A DNA stretch of 64,000 nt from Apostichopus japonicus (taxonomy: Eukaryota; Echinodermata; Holothuroidea; Aspidochirotida; Stichopodidae): contig NC_092575.1 of assembly GCF_037975245.1 (NCBI RefSeq), positions 1,071,001-1,135,000 on the forward strand, written 5' to 3'. Both the position numbers and the translations under genes were made by a program. Below, in pieces: positions 11,201-25,690 of the stretch (the first letter of the stretch is position 1; each line of letters begins with the position of its first letter). The notes under the pieces were generated by a model, which did no database searches, was not told where the DNA came from, and saw only the letters and a list, made by a program, of their open reading frames with translations.

Positions 11201-14200
11201 TTCCTCAGTTTTGTCAGTCTTGTAGTACTAACCCCATGTGGATTCTACAGTACAGTACTGTAGGTACATAGGTTTCTTTCATCTAGATATTAAACTGATC
11301 TCTCTGAAGTTATATCTAAGTTACTGTGAGCCATTTTTACAATTCATCTCTTAAAAGGGATGATGAATACTCTCCAGACAACTTGATCCTGTCAAATAAG
11401 TAGAAAGTCATGACCTTCCTTCAGATACTAGCAAAGTTAAAACTTTCATGTCAAGACAGACAGGTAAAAAAAAAGAAAAAAAAAATTATGAAAGCAGGAA
11501 AGGATTAACAACACACCTGAGAACTATATATGGCAAAGCATGCCACATACATGGTGCACGTAATGTTGAGTGTTGACTCACACTACTAATGTGTTGAGTT
11601 ATCGGTTATCTTACTCAGTGCTCTGAATGTTTTGACAAACTGATGCACTTCCTTCCTATATTGTATAATACTTATTATTATTAATAATTTCTGTGTTGTT
11701 TTTCTTCTCTCCCATAGCCGAAAATGTAACACTATAAATAAACTAAGGCAAAACTATGTACCAGTCATAGCCAATAAGAACTAAACACTTATATATAGAT
11801 GCAGGGGGGTTTTAAATTTATGGAATTATTCAAGCCACAACCAAAGATTGTGGTTAGTGTCAAGTTCAGTACCTGCAAGTTAATTATTAAAATAAAGTAT
11901 CATATTACGAAATTCACCAGTCATAATCCGCAATGAGTCATGAGCTGTGAGCTGTCTGGTATACATACTGTACATGTTTTTGATGTGTAGTTGACAAGGT
12001 GATCCCTTAGCTTAGTAAATAAGATAAAAGAAAGTTACATACATGCCATTGATGTCATAACTGCTGAAGGCTCTGTATGTTAATTTTGTCTATCACAATG
12101 GTTAGTGCAAGTTAAGTTTATTCAGACTGTGTTAACAATTGTGTGTGTGGAATTCTTTTGGGTGTTTCACATAGATTACTGTACATAGAATACTGTCATG
12201 ATAGTATTATTAAGTCACTTTGGACTACCTGAAAAAAGCCAAATTTTGGTGGTATGTGTAAAGTCAAGATATTTAGGTACTATTAGATCCAATTTGATTA
12301 TGATGTAGCTAAATTACAGAGAAAAAAATAAATATCACTTTGAACAAAAGAGGAACCTGATTGTATTTATAACTACAAGTTCTCACACATGATCAAATTA
12401 GTGTGTTTCTACTGTATCTCTCGTGTGTATTATATATGTGAGTTATATTGTAGAGACTGGGCAATCCTACACAAAGAAAAAAAAGTAAGCTTCATGATTA
12501 TTTTGATGATATACTTCCTTCATAAAGCTGCACTATAGATGAATCAGAGGAGGGTAAAGTGTGGGGGGGGGGGGGGGAGGGGCAGATGGATGAAGGCAGG
12601 CATGTCACTGAAAATGTGACCTCACAGTTGAACACTATCGTTGAATAGGTCCTACCCTCTAACACAGAGAGAGTTTGATACTAAACTGATTTTCAAAAAT
12701 GCTTGCAGTCTTGTAACACTGTGCTCACTGTACACCGTACAGTGCATACAGTATTGTTTGTATATATGTACATGTTCCGTTTGGATGTTTCCCATTGATC
12801 AAAGTGTAGAATTACAGAAACTGTGTTTCCTATGACAAAAAATTAGAAAGTGAAATCACTCACTTTTTGATGAGTTGCCACTCGTGTAACTAGTGCAATG
12901 TCAGTCCTCTCTTTAGACTTGAATGTCATTGTTAAAGGTTGAATAGATTATAAAGTACTAAATAGTATCTAACATTGCATGTGATGTGATATTGTTTTAG
13001 TCACAGTGTCTCTGGGTTACATATCTGTTACATCCAAGGTTGCTTTGTTATTACTCTACCTTGTCTCCTCCCACAGTCACCTATTTTCTCTTTTGATTTC
13101 AAGGAACTTCTACTTTTCCTATATAGCATTTCCTTCTATTAGCCTATATACTTTGAAAAAATAATTGTTCACATTTGAAGCCAAGTGAGTCAGCAAGAAA
13201 TGCTGACTAATGTATGTAATCTAAATGTTCAGTTATACTGTGCACTTGTTTTCAAACACCTGCGAGCCATCTTTTATAATCTCTACAGTAGTATACTCCA
13301 TGCATATTCATGAGGTAGAGATCAGATGATACTCCCCCTTCCCTTCAGTGTTATTGAGGCCACAATACTAATAGTTCAAATTATGATCTTCCAAACAGTG
13401 AGATAAACAACAGGATATGCAGAATGGCTGTTAGCTAGTTTGCAAAGAGAACGTACAGTGGAACTCGTGAGTAAAGTGTATCTGAGACTTCCCGCACATC
13501 ACATGATGTAAGACTTCCCAGAACCCAGACTACCTAGTAACAGTTATGTTAAATGTTTGAGAATATCTTGATTAATCTTTTATTAAGTTTAACCCGTATG
13601 TAGACGAATGTTCATATGCAAGCAGTGTAATGATCGTTAAGATTATAATTGTAGGTGACATCGCATGATGATATGCCAAGTTAAGTGGAGCATACAGTAA
13701 ATAAGTACTACATACTGTATGTAGTAGTACTATATATATGTGTACAGTGATTACTCACACATCTTTGTTGTAGATCCATTCATTCTCTTTGGACATGTAT
13801 GTTTAATATCGTCGTTGACAACCAAACATAAGCTACAGGACCATTAGTTTGCAGTTTGACAGCAGATGGTCAAACCTGCCATCCATATATTTGTCAATGT
13901 GCCAGAATACCAACACATGCACATGATATAGCTAATGTTAATATTAAATTATTGATTTTAAACAGTAAATTTACTTAATTTCTCCTTCACCTGTCTCCTC
14001 CATAGATACACACTAAGTTTTATAATTACAGCTTTAGGAAACTAGGAAGAATAACCAGATGACCATAAATTAATGGTAAATTCTCTTAAATCTGCATAAG
14101 TCTGTAACTGTAACTCGGCCCTAATTCTCCGACTACTGTCATTAACATAACTTCTCACTTTTTCCATTTCTTTAATATCAAGCTAATGTTGGATCATGCA

Positions 14201-17200
14201 TATATATATTCTGTACCAGTAATACTACATACAACTCCTCAACTTTTAATACATATGTACAAGTGTACCCTGTCATCTGAGGAAGGCATATAATGCAATG
14301 CACGTAAATGCATGCAATTTCATTATGTCATTCTGCTGCCCCTAATTGCTTTTTTTTTGTACGGGTTTAGGATCATGATGTGTTACCGGTGTGCATGTTC
14401 TATAACTAAAATGATGAAGCATGTGGCATGAAAGGAAATTGCCTCGCCAGCATGTAATATCCTTCTGACAGATTCCTAAAGAGAGATGAGATGCCGCAAG
14501 GCAGCTTAATTTCAGATACTGGATTATTGCCCCAGATGTTGACAGTTCACTCAAACCTTGCAGTTCTCGGAGAAGGGAAAAAAAAAACGGGGGGAGACGG
14601 GAATAAAAAAAAAAAAAAAAAAAAAAACACTAAAAAAGAAGAACCAATCATTAAAACAGAACTCCCTTGTCAAATCCGAAGGGCAGCTGAATGCTAGTTG
14701 CATTAACAACATCTCTCAGATCTCAAGTTTTGGAGTGTATTATGCAGTTAGAAAATGCAAATTGGAGACTAGCGAATGTTTGCGGGAGGCGTCGTGAATG
14801 TAATTACAGTACCCTGGTTACATCTCATGTTCGATGGAAGGCCTAAATTTTGAGTGAAAGGTAAAACCGTCAAATGAGATGCAGACGAAGCTTAAATATG
14901 CTCGAAGCTGAATAGGCGAGCCCTCTTCAACAGCGGCTTTCCGTGAGGTGGTTAATCATCGTGTTGACTCACACATCAGAGTTATAAATCTTAAAGCGTT
15001 AACTGCTGCGCTATATAGAGAGTTGTACACAAGTTTTTACAAGCCAGGAGTGTTTTATTTTTCAAGTTTTGCTATGGGATTAGTCGGACTTGCCATGTAT
15101 ATTGAAAATTTGGACCGCCCGTCGGTTAATGTATTACAGTGTCTAGTCGTAGTTAGTTATCAAACTTTGCAGCTTTTATATGATGAGGGTAGTTCAACTT
15201 TAAAAGTTACATCAGTTGTCAAGATGAGTTTGTGACATTTTTGTGTTTGCCCAAAAAATATTCAGAGTTGGAGGAATGAAAATGGATCTAGTTAACTTGT
15301 GGGGAGAAGGCTAAATAGTAGGCCTTGACCTGGAACTAGGGGAGCCCAGGGATCATGGATAAGTAAGGGTTCCTTGCTACTGTAGGTTTGATATACAGAC
15401 GATGGTTCAACATTCAGGGGACATTCCACCCTGGGACACAATACTGTTCTACTTCAGCTTCTCCTACATTGCTACTTGACCTATGACCCTACACACTCAC
15501 CTCTATCTATCGTTCTTTTATACCAATCTTCCTATGGGATCAATGATGCTAGGTTTCAACAGCGTATAATATTGCATTAATACTGTACATAAGAAAATTG
15601 ATGGAAATTATTTTACCTGTGGTAGAACAGAGTAGTAGACAAGAGCACATGACACTGCTATGTTAGGGTGTGTACTGTATCAGCGTTGTCATACTGTATG
15701 TTATGGGAGCATTGTAAATCCTACTTTCAGATATTACAGACACAGCATGGTCTCTTTCTCAACATTTATTTATCCTGATAGCAATATATGTATCAACAAA
15801 GGTTTAAATCACTTCAAGCATTGCATAGAATGTTAGTGAACTTTCCAAAGTTCGCAGTCAATAACTGAGATCCATCAAGCTTCTTAGCTGGGAGAAAGAG
15901 AGTTTGGCTGACTGTCTGTTGAGATAAGCTACTCTAGTATTGTTACTAAGGCATTGAACTCTTTTGTGCTGAGTTTGCAAGATTGGTGATTAGTCATTGA
16001 AGGTAAACTGCTGCTGCTCCTTCCAAAACTCCAAATATAGATGTGAAGGAATGTATGGGGAGACATAACACAGGCTGTACTGAATGTTTTACAAAGTTAC
16101 ACATTAAATATGTAAGTAACTGCATATTTACTGTTGGAATTAGACCTGTGATGATATCCATTACATGTTTCAGAACTTGATGCAATTCCATTAGGTTTAT
16201 GAGTTGAAAAAAAATCAATAATCAATAATGCTTCCGTAATATTTTGAGCCTGGATTAATGTTGTAAAGAATTTTGAATAAATCACCTTGAGAGACACAAT
16301 GTTGGTACTGTATGATGTGATGCAACTGGTGTATACTATATGACCAGGTACAGTGTAGATCACATGGGCAGGAGAAGGAGTCGTTGGTACTGGACTAAAC
16401 TACAGTAATGGCTACACAGGACAAAGAACCACTGAGTAGACTTGAATCTCATTATCTGTGTCATCACTTACCATTGAATTTACAGCAAAAATTATCCTCT
16501 ACAAAATAACCAGCATTTTTCTGTGGCACTCCTCCAACATGTTTACAAGCAACAAATTATCTGTGAAAGAAACTCATTAGTTTTTTGCCCCTTTTTTGGT
16601 TGTGTGTGTGTGTGAGTTTCAAATGAAGCAGACTTCCTTCAGGGGAATTTGGTCTTGAATTTCTGATTATGAAGAAGAGAGTTGAAAATGAGTCCTTGAC
16701 TGCCAGAATTGATAACATTGCCCTTGAATCATGGCCACATTTTACCTCTCATATCTCTTTGTTCTGTTCTCCTTCCAATCTTCCTGATTATTTTATCCTT
16801 GAAAGGGTAAGCATCATTACATATGTCCAAAAGTATCAAAGCTTCACCAATAGTTTTTTTTTCCACTTTCTATTCAAGTAGATAAACAACGAACCATACA
16901 ACCAATTTGTGATTTTTTTTCTCTGCCTTCTCTGGTCTCTATGCAGGAGGATGGAGAATGAAAGAGAGAGAGAAAAGAGATTGTTGTTGTGATGACATTT
17001 ACAGGGAGCTGCGTCAGGGAGCAAATTTAACAACATTAAATTTTAATGGAAAGTTAATGTTCGGAGCTCAGCAAAATCTGAGATTCAAACATGTGTAAAA
17101 TGATGGAAATGGTTGTAAATGAAAAGATAGTCATCCGGTATTCTCATTAATATTTTAAATTGGTAGATTCCAATAAACATGTGCAACTAGGACAGGTTAG

Positions 17201-20200
17201 GATGTTTAGATTGAATTTGATGTTGTATGAGCTTGTGACATAATTCATCACTTTATTTTAGCAGCAGCAGCAGTAGCATCTGATCTCAAGCCGATCAGAG
17301 GGTAGTTTTGTTAGAACTGTTGTACATAACTTGTTTGTCCGATGACAACCGTTTTGTCATTCACATTTTCAACCCTGATGATCACATGTTTACAGCATGC
17401 TATCTCAGACACAGTTGACAATCAACATAGATCATTTGTGTCACATTCTGTAAACATTTCTCTTTGAGATTCTCTGCTGTTTATAAAATGTTCAAAATGG
17501 AACATTAGTGGAACCATAATCGATTCAAAGAGACACTCCAACGATGTAACAGATGATCATTTTCAAGCTGAAGGAAAAAGTTTGCGGAAAATCCTTCCTG
17601 CTGTGTAGGTACTTAAATTTTCCTTCCTAGCCCAGGTGCAGGTAATCTATGGATGGTGACTGTAGTGTGTTTGAGATAACCCCGCTCATAAACATAATAA
17701 TTCAGGAAGTGCATCTTGATTGAATGTTGTATGTGGCATGTAGATCGGTGAGCACAAGATCGCTGTTGCCACTCGTGAAGGTGAAGTACTGTATCGGAGT
17801 GTACCATAGGTCATCATCTCAAAACCAGGTACACATAATAACCTCAGAATAACCCAAAATGTGTGCAGTAGATGCCAGTCCGGAAGACTATTTTGCGATT
17901 AAACCTTTTATTTTGAATAACCCCTGCATTCAGACCGAAAGTAAACAATTCGAACATTTTGACCTGTCAAACATTTTCCAGTTACACATACAGTACTTCA
18001 AAAATGATAATTTCTTTGACTACAAAAACAGTAGGTCACTTTGTCACTGCAGTAGCGAATCAAATACTGTTACTTATCTAAGTACAACCTGTTAGCAACC
18101 TGTGTAGTTTACTGCAAGTAAAAATTTTCCGACTTGTTTCTCAAGAAGAATAACACTGTTCGTTTTCAAACTCATTGTTTGACAGGACATTGAAGTCTGT
18201 TTTTCCAAAGAAGAAGAAGCAATATGAAATATATTACCCATTAAATTGGAATGGAGATTATCAGCAGGGTTTGCCAATTATGAATAAATTAAGAGCACAG
18301 CACTGCAAATATGATCATTCCCATTTCTCTTAAAATCTGTTTTGCATTTTGAAGAGCAGTCAATGAACTGACAAACGTCCTTTTCTAGTTTCGACTCGTG
18401 GTTGCAAAACTCATACCCTGACATAATCTGGGCTACTTTCATCTTGAATGAAAATAGTAATAAAGTACAACTAAACATGTCATAATTTGAGCTATTCAAG
18501 GACAAAAACCGAGTTGTTATTTTGTAGATCTACAAATATTGTTGTATATTGTTATATATGTTTTCGACACATCCGTGGGTTTTGATTCTCATATGATTGT
18601 TTGTTGGTGTTTATTGTATGGAATATGTTGACAACCACGGTGGTAGACATTTTCTGTGGCTCATCAGTTATAAATAGACAGTATTAGAAGAACATCAATC
18701 GACAACCAAGTCACTGGAAGAAACTAGTGTTAGTCCTCCTAGAGCTGCTACCATTAGCACACAGAGGTATCAAGTTTCTGAGGGGACATTATTTATAAGG
18801 TACGCAATGCAAGGTATGCAATGCTAAACCTCCCCCCCCCCCATAGAAAAAGAAAGAAAGAAAATAAACAAAGCAAAACTGAGCACTCCTTTAAGGTATT
18901 CTGATTACACCTTTAATAATTACAGTGCACTGGGCTGTGTATGCTCAACACCCACCACTTCAATTTCAGGCTTTAATTTATAGCATAGATTGCCTCTGCT
19001 GAACAAAATTTGAATGCCAAAGTGACTAAAGAAAGATCCTTTTAGCACTGTGTTTATTCATCTCACAGGCTGTCAGGTATTTGAAATATGACCTTGGTAC
19101 CTATTGTATGTTGATTGTAAACAAATGTAGGACTGTATTACATATACATGCCACTGTAGTGGCTACAAGAGGGATAGGATGAGGTTATTTGACTGCCATG
19201 ATGCAGCAGCACTTAAACACATGGAGGTGCCAAAGAAAATCAATGATAGGGTAGGGTAGTTGCTGCGTTTACTTATGGCACATTGGCTTTCTCCATTCAT
19301 CAAACCTTTTTTTATTTCTTTTTCAATAATGTGTTTACCTTCTCCTGTTCTACGTAAAGGTGTCACAGTCATGTGGAAAGTTTCGCCAGTTTGCAAATAG
19401 TCTTGCTAAAAGGTTACCATACAATCACAGGATGTTGCTCTACGGGATATATTAAAACCTGGTTCTGTCAATATTAGCTTGTAGCTTGAAACTAGAATTG
19501 TGCTTGGTGTTTAAGTAAATTCATTTTGGAAAAGAAAGAGAAAAAGCGGGGATTTGAAATTTCAAAATTTCAAAAAGTGTTTACAACGACACATTTGTAT
19601 TTTGTGATGTAAATTGATATAGTCACCCCAAAATAGCCTGAAGTTGAAGATTTAATTTCATACTCTCTTACTGGTATCTAGTTTACTTATGCACTTTCCT
19701 CTACCTAACCTTCAGTACTTACTTGGTAAACTATTAGCACTGCTTCCACATCCCATGCTAAACCCACCCCACTCTCTCTCTTCCACAGCTATCATCCGTA
19801 ACTCAGAAACAGTTAGAAATTGTCAGTGAAGTAATTATAATTCAGACTTAGATTACAAAATGATCAAACATAATGTTCATTAGTGAGAAATTAATCAACT
19901 GAATAAATAACCAATTTCATGTTACCATTAGTAATTAGTAACATGCCAAATGCAGACAGAAAATTCTCATGAATGTTCTAACTTTCTTGAACATTCGGAG
20001 AACTAATTGACAACCTGCGTGCATGCATACTGTACCTTCTGTCTATGTGAATCCCCCTGAGTTCCCCCAGTACTTGTTATTCATTCCTTGTGATCTACCG
20101 TTTGTTTGCTCAGCTTGTATTCCTGTGTACAGTGGAAGCTACTGATGTAGATTAATACATAATCCATTAATGTTGTCGTTAAAGTTGTAGATGAAGTTGT

Positions 20201-22533
20201 TCAGATCCTCTTTAATCAGTCTGGATCTTCTCATCTGTTTGAGAGCTTTGTGTGGATTGTTTTAATCCTGAATGGGATACGAGATAATACGCTCGTTTTC
20301 CCAGCCACAGCACCCTCCCCTCACCCCCTCCCATCACACCCACCCAAATGCACACTCACACCACCCCAATGTTGTGTTTTATGATGTGTGATTGTTGTCT
20401 GCAGTTGGACATGTCAGGTTTAATACTTAATTTTCTGTTCTTAAAGCAGCTTCTTGTGGTTTTCGTGATAGTTGAAGATGATCCCTGAATGTGTAATGAC
20501 AGGATGTGTTCATAACCAACCAGAGTGACATTTGTTCCTGTGTGATTAAAAGAATTTGTTAATATTTGAATCAATGATTGTTTGGCTTGCATATGATTTA
20601 TACTAACTTTAATGAAATTGTCTAGGTAACCGATTATCAAAATTGAATGCCATTATTTAACCACTCACTTATTAGATAGCTTTTAATGAAAAATACAGGA
20701 CGTTGATTTACTTCTGATTAATTTCAATCATTAAAAACTGCTTCATACATGTATATTACTCATCGAATATTGAAGGAAGGGGAGTGACATGTTAGATTCT
20801 AAACACCACGTTTATGGTTACTGACACACATTAGCAGTTTATAAAGTTCATGATTTATCAATTTGAGATTTTCGACAGATTAATATTAATAAAAAAAATA
20901 TGAAGAATGTTGATTGTAAGTACAAAACTCTGTATATAATTTTTAAAATTTTTGTTTCTGTTTTGCCATGGATACAGCGAATGCTTCCCCAAAATATCTG
21001 TTAGACCATTTTGTGTCGTAGTATGTGTATAAGTATAACTTCTCAGGATAATGCCGCAGATTTTCTTATTGATCAATTTAAATGTGTGTGAAGACAGAAG
21101 AGGCAGGAAAAGCTCTAGATGCAGATAGAAGTGCTGTTGACAATGATCAGGATCTCTTTACCTACCTCCAGATGGAGAGGTTGAATCTCACCTCAAGTTG
21201 TTGACAGATGAGGTTCGCTTCTGATAAGCTGTTAATCCATCCTGATGATATCAGACAAGCTCAGGTGGGATAAATCCCATGACAGATGCGGCAATGTAAT
21301 CTAGAATACACTAGGAATTGGTCTTTGGTCACGTGCTCACCATAAAACTACAACTGAAACTTTCAAATTACAGAAACTGAAAGCAGACTTGAGTAAGTCT
21401 AGCAAGGTAATCAAATTACTGTACTGTGTATTGTTGGGTAGTGATGTCTGTATATAGGTAATCATATTACAGTGGGTAGTGATGTCTGTATCCTGGAGCA
21501 AACCTCAGATTTGAATTTGTGTACATTATAAAATGTATCTATTTCGGTACCAATACAAATGGAAAATTCTGACTACATGATACATGCACACATACTCCTC
21601 ATTATGCATTATGTTTAAAGATTAGGATTTTTAAGTGACAGCCAATTCTGCTCATGAACCTGCTGCAAACTTGATCATGTAATTACAATTGAAATTTCTT
21701 TAACTTTTAAGCAATCTGACACTCTTGTGACCTTTGTCTCTGATATGGAATGATGTGGATAAGAATAAAGGATTAATAGAAACTGTGACAAACTAGCAAT
21801 GACAATTAAATTCTTGCACATTGACAACAATAATTTTGATGTCAGTTCCTACCTTTCTGTAAGTACTACTATTTTACTGAACATACAAGTCTGAAGGCAA
21901 AAAACTCCATAGGGTGGACATTTGATAATACTGTAGGTAGCTGTTTTGGGTATATATCGTATGCACAGAAAATACCTCTGAAGCACTTCCGATGGTTGTC
22001 GCTGTAGGAAATCTGGGGAGTGATTAGGAGGGATCTATTCTCAGGCACAGAGTGGTAATTGGCTTTCTGGTTTCCTGATATTCGCTGTAAATGCTGACCT
22101 TAATTACATTGTCTGGCTGTATATCTTCTTAGGGAGAAACTTTAGTGTATGAAGTCGCACAGTTCATGTAAGAAGCACCGCTCCTCTGCGCTGTGTGGTA
22201 GAAAACTGTTTGAATGAAAGGGAGAAGAAACCTCTTACATGATTGAAGGGTGTGTTTATCAGATCTCCAGAATGTTTGCTTTCATGTTTGTCAGGAATTT
22301 GTTGATTAATGATGCTTGCGTATATAATATATTGGGCAATTGGTCTAGTATTTCACAATTTTTATTTCATAGCAGAACAAACAATCAGGTTGGCGTGTGT
22401 GTGTGTGCGCGCATCTATGAAACTTGCTTGGGTCAGCGATAACTCAACCATGGGTTGATGGATATTTGTCATACTTGCTGTGTACATATATGTTTATTAA
22501 TGATAATGTGTTAGTATTTCTGGCACGGACCTC
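8221..22533. other. giant intron of the NCoR-family gene, part 1
   Basis: AT-rich non-coding DNA with no exon I can support. It contains a near-palindrome around 10099-10120 (tgatcat...gtgatca), a run of 15 G at 12563-12577, and an A-rich tract around 14579-14640. There is a 17-bp near-perfect palindrome at about 13711-13727 (CTACATAC / GTATGTAG) and short GT repeats near 16600 and 22395. Sequences such as tactgtac and tacagtat recur throughout. The longest open frames (9424-9765, 10458-10805, 14948-15235, all under 120 residues) show no domain and no convincing splice borders. Confidence 0.5.
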
Positions 22534-24267
22534 ATGAATAATAAAGAGGTTATGGGTCAAACATTAAAAATCTTTACATTGCATAACTCTGCAACCAAAA
22601 GTCGGATTGTAGCCAAATTTGGTATTTATGTAAGTGTACATGTAGGGTCTAAATTGTTGGGAAAATCTGGGCCCCAAAAAAAGTGGGATGGAATTTTTAT
22701 TTCTACGTCAAATGCATTTGGGACATATTCTTTGGGCCCGAATTTGTCAGGTTCAATATTTTTGGGACCATTTTTGGGGGTTCAATTTTTGGTGGGCAAA
22801 TATATTTTTGAGCCAGATTGTGTGTTCCAAATATTTTTTGGACCATTTGGATGCAAAATTTTATTTGCAGAGGGAACAATCACCTTAGGATTGCAGTACA
22901 GTAGCATATTTGGAATGACCAAAAGATTTCTTAATGATGTGTATGTTTATTTTATTGTAGAAAACACACAAGTAAACACAATGAAATGAAGTGAACTTAT
23001 AATTTATCCTTGGTTAATTGCAAGTGTTTGAAATAGTGACTTGTATCCCTAAATTTCAATCCTGCAAACTTGTACATATTGCAGTAACATTGTTCCCTGT
23101 ATACATAAATTTTTGAATAATGTAATTTTCATTTTTGGACAAATAGCAAGTAAAAAACAAAAGGAAAAAAATAAAGATAAAGATGTATTTTCTACCAGTG
23201 ATCAATGAAATTTTAACAGAATTAGACCTCTAAAGTCTGAACGTCCTTGATTTTGAGGCCTGGGCTAAGTACTGTATGCTGTAGATCATGGGACCAATAA
23301 TGCCCATTGTCTCATACTCTTTGAATATTTGGAGAATTGGTCACTCTTCAAACAACCAAGAGTGCTCTTCAAACGTATCCATCATGAGTTTGAAGTAACG
23401 TCGTACTCTATCCCAGTTTCGTAGGTTATGTTTCCAAGGATACGGTATAGTATCGCGTAAACAACCAAACCAAATCCTCCCTGGTTCGTGTAATGAGTAG
23501 AAGACAGAGATTAAAAGGCACATTAAAAGACCTCACATTCCAATTGAGCTACTTTGGTTACATTCAGACCGTCTATTTGTAGACAAGTTGTTTGGTTCAA
23601 TCTTTGTATTTAGTAATTCCTTAAATCTCTCACGTTTCTACTTGGAGAAGATTGGAAGCATTAAATTGTGAGATGAAATCACAGAGATGTTGTTTGTCCA
23701 CTGATCAGAATGTTTCAAGTTTTCTGGACTTTTCTTTTTTAAAGTTTTATAGTGTCATCACTCTTGATACAAACTGGTCAAGCAGTAGCAGATTTGTAAG
23801 AAGGCCTACAGTAGGCAGCTTTGTATGTACTAAGGTATTGGTTTCCAAATGGGGTCTCTAGCAATTGGCAGCATAAAAAGCAAGTTATAAGTTGTTATAA
23901 ACAGGAGAATTTCTTTGTAAAGTGCCAAAGTTAAGTAAAAAGCACAGCTGCGTGACACGAACACTAACCGGAACAATCGGCACTATATATTTTAAAGTTA
24001 ATTGTCCAAAACTACTGTTTTTTTCATACCTCCCTTCAAAGAAGTTGATGCCTGGTGGTACCAGGTTGTGACCTTTTCAAACAAATACTACCCATATAAT
24101 ATACCTCAAGGGGGTGATGTCAGGCTCCTCTGCAAATATGCTAGATTGACCAAATCTGGTCACTTTTCATCAGTCTATGAGTTCTCCTTTTACTATCACT
24201 CTCGAAGCATTCCTACCCCTCCCCCACGCACCCCCCATTCCCCATTTTTCTCCTCACTGGGACAATA
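22534..24267. other. giant intron, part 2: two open frames of doubtful meaning
   Basis: A 151-residue plus-strand frame at 22534-22989 is dominated by Gly, Phe, Leu and Ile, produced by T/G-rich sequence with recurring ttgggcc/ttgggacc patterns. It resembles translated low-complexity DNA. On the minus strand, 23341-23523 encodes 60 residues with a more protein-like mix (many Trp, Arg and Glu), but no family is recognised. Neither is called as a gene. Confidence 0.35.
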
Positions 24268-24346
24268 ATCCTCACGAGGATACTTAATTGATCCACACTG
24301 GGATACTTAACTGATCCTCACTGGGATGCTTAATTGATCCATTCTG
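24268..24346. repeat. 23-bp tandem repeat, three copies plus a partial
   Basis: Units at 24268-24290, 24291-24313 and 24314-24336 follow the pattern atcc(t)cactgggatacttaa.tg, then a partial copy starts at 24337. Each copy differs from the others at a few positions. Confidence 0.7.
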
Positions 24347-25375
24347 TGTCTTGAATTACTTTGAAGAGTGAGAACCTTGGCTAAAGTACTTTCTGAAATT
24401 TTTCAGCAATTATGACAAACATGCTAAACTTTGGGAAGCATTTTCTAATGACCGTTAACAGCCTTGGATATATAAACTGTTGATGTTATCTGAAGATGTC
24501 ATTCAGGAAATTTTAGGAAATCTTTTGTTTTGAATCTGGCGATTTGACCAATTGACCACAATTTATGTTTACTTATGTAGATATTGCAGATACTGTAGTA
24601 CATAGGCCATTTATGCATTGTGTATCATAGTACACTGCACTATCAGTGTTAGCAAATTGAAAGTGGCATTATTATATTTACATTATGATACCCAATTTTG
24701 TATTAATCTTATTAGGTAATAGGTGAGTTTTAAAGTGTTCGTAGTACATGATATCAACTGGCTGCTTTACCATTGGTTTCGTTTAAGTCGTTCGTAATGA
24801 TGTTAACAAAAGGTAAACACAGTATACGTGTACTCATACCTACTGTACAGTATATATACTGTAGATGTATTAATAATATATGTATATACATTAGTCATGT
24901 ACTGCCCATGTAAAGCTAATGCAGTTTGCATTGTATGTGTGTGTGTACTCCTCCTGTAACATAGACTTTGTGTAATTTTTGCATTAACTGTTCACCTATT
25001 CCCCCATATGAAGGTGTTATGTCACAATACATCATGTAACCAGAATGCTTACATGTAGTCTTTGGCATTGGAGTTCTTGTATGAGAAAAAGATGGGTTGT
25101 CTGACAGGAGCCGGTGGGGGTGGGGATGGGGGGTGGGGTGGGGAATGAGGGTGGGTGGTTTGAAAGACAGGACTGGTCTATTGGAAGGACTGCCAGTTTC
25201 TTTTCAAAGTCTCCTGAGATTGTTTGTTGTCATCATACATTCCACATACTTTTGATATTTATGAGAATACTGTAGCTGTGGATTATAATAGAGATTTATA
25301 TCATCAGGGAATAATCTAGTGTTGAAGTTAGCGCGTACATGTTCACTTTAATCTTTCATTAATGGAATTTACTTC
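24347..25375. other. giant intron, non-coding stretch
   Basis: AT-rich intronic DNA with a palindromic tacagtatatatactgta segment near 24845-24863, a short GT repeat near 24938 and a G-rich patch at about 25110-25155. No gene is seen. Confidence 0.45.
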
Positions 25376-25690
25376 ACTCCTCCCATACATGTCTCCATTC
25401 TATTTATGCACTCAAATCAATCTAGCTTAAGAAAACATTTTAGCACTGCCCCCCCCCCCCCACACTGACCTATTTCAGGGTCAACGCCCCATACTGTATG
25501 TTCTTTTTTCAAATCTACCATTCTCAAGGCTTACAACTACAGTATTTATTGTGTTCCTCTGTTACATGTCTTGACTATACTGTTGCACCTTCTTATCTAC
25601 CTAGCCTAAGAACTAGTAACATGTTAGCACCTTACCTTACCTCACCCCCCCGGGCCCCGGCCCCCCTCCCCTACCCGACCTTCCGAATGG
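25376..25690. repeat. two copies of a dispersed C-rich repeat
   Basis: 25376-25490 and 25548-25680 share an ordered set of words: ctcct..., tacatgtct, a gcac segment, ctagc.taag, ca..ttagcac, then a C run. A third copy lies at 31325-31480. Coding frames over these copies are translations of the repeat. Family and borders are unknown. Confidence 0.45.

Noticed and set aside
22534-22989. 151-residue plus-strand frame, among the longest outside the two genes
   Set aside because: The protein is Gly/Phe/Leu/Ile-rich from T/G-rich low-complexity DNA, has no domain, and lacks convincing splice or promoter context.
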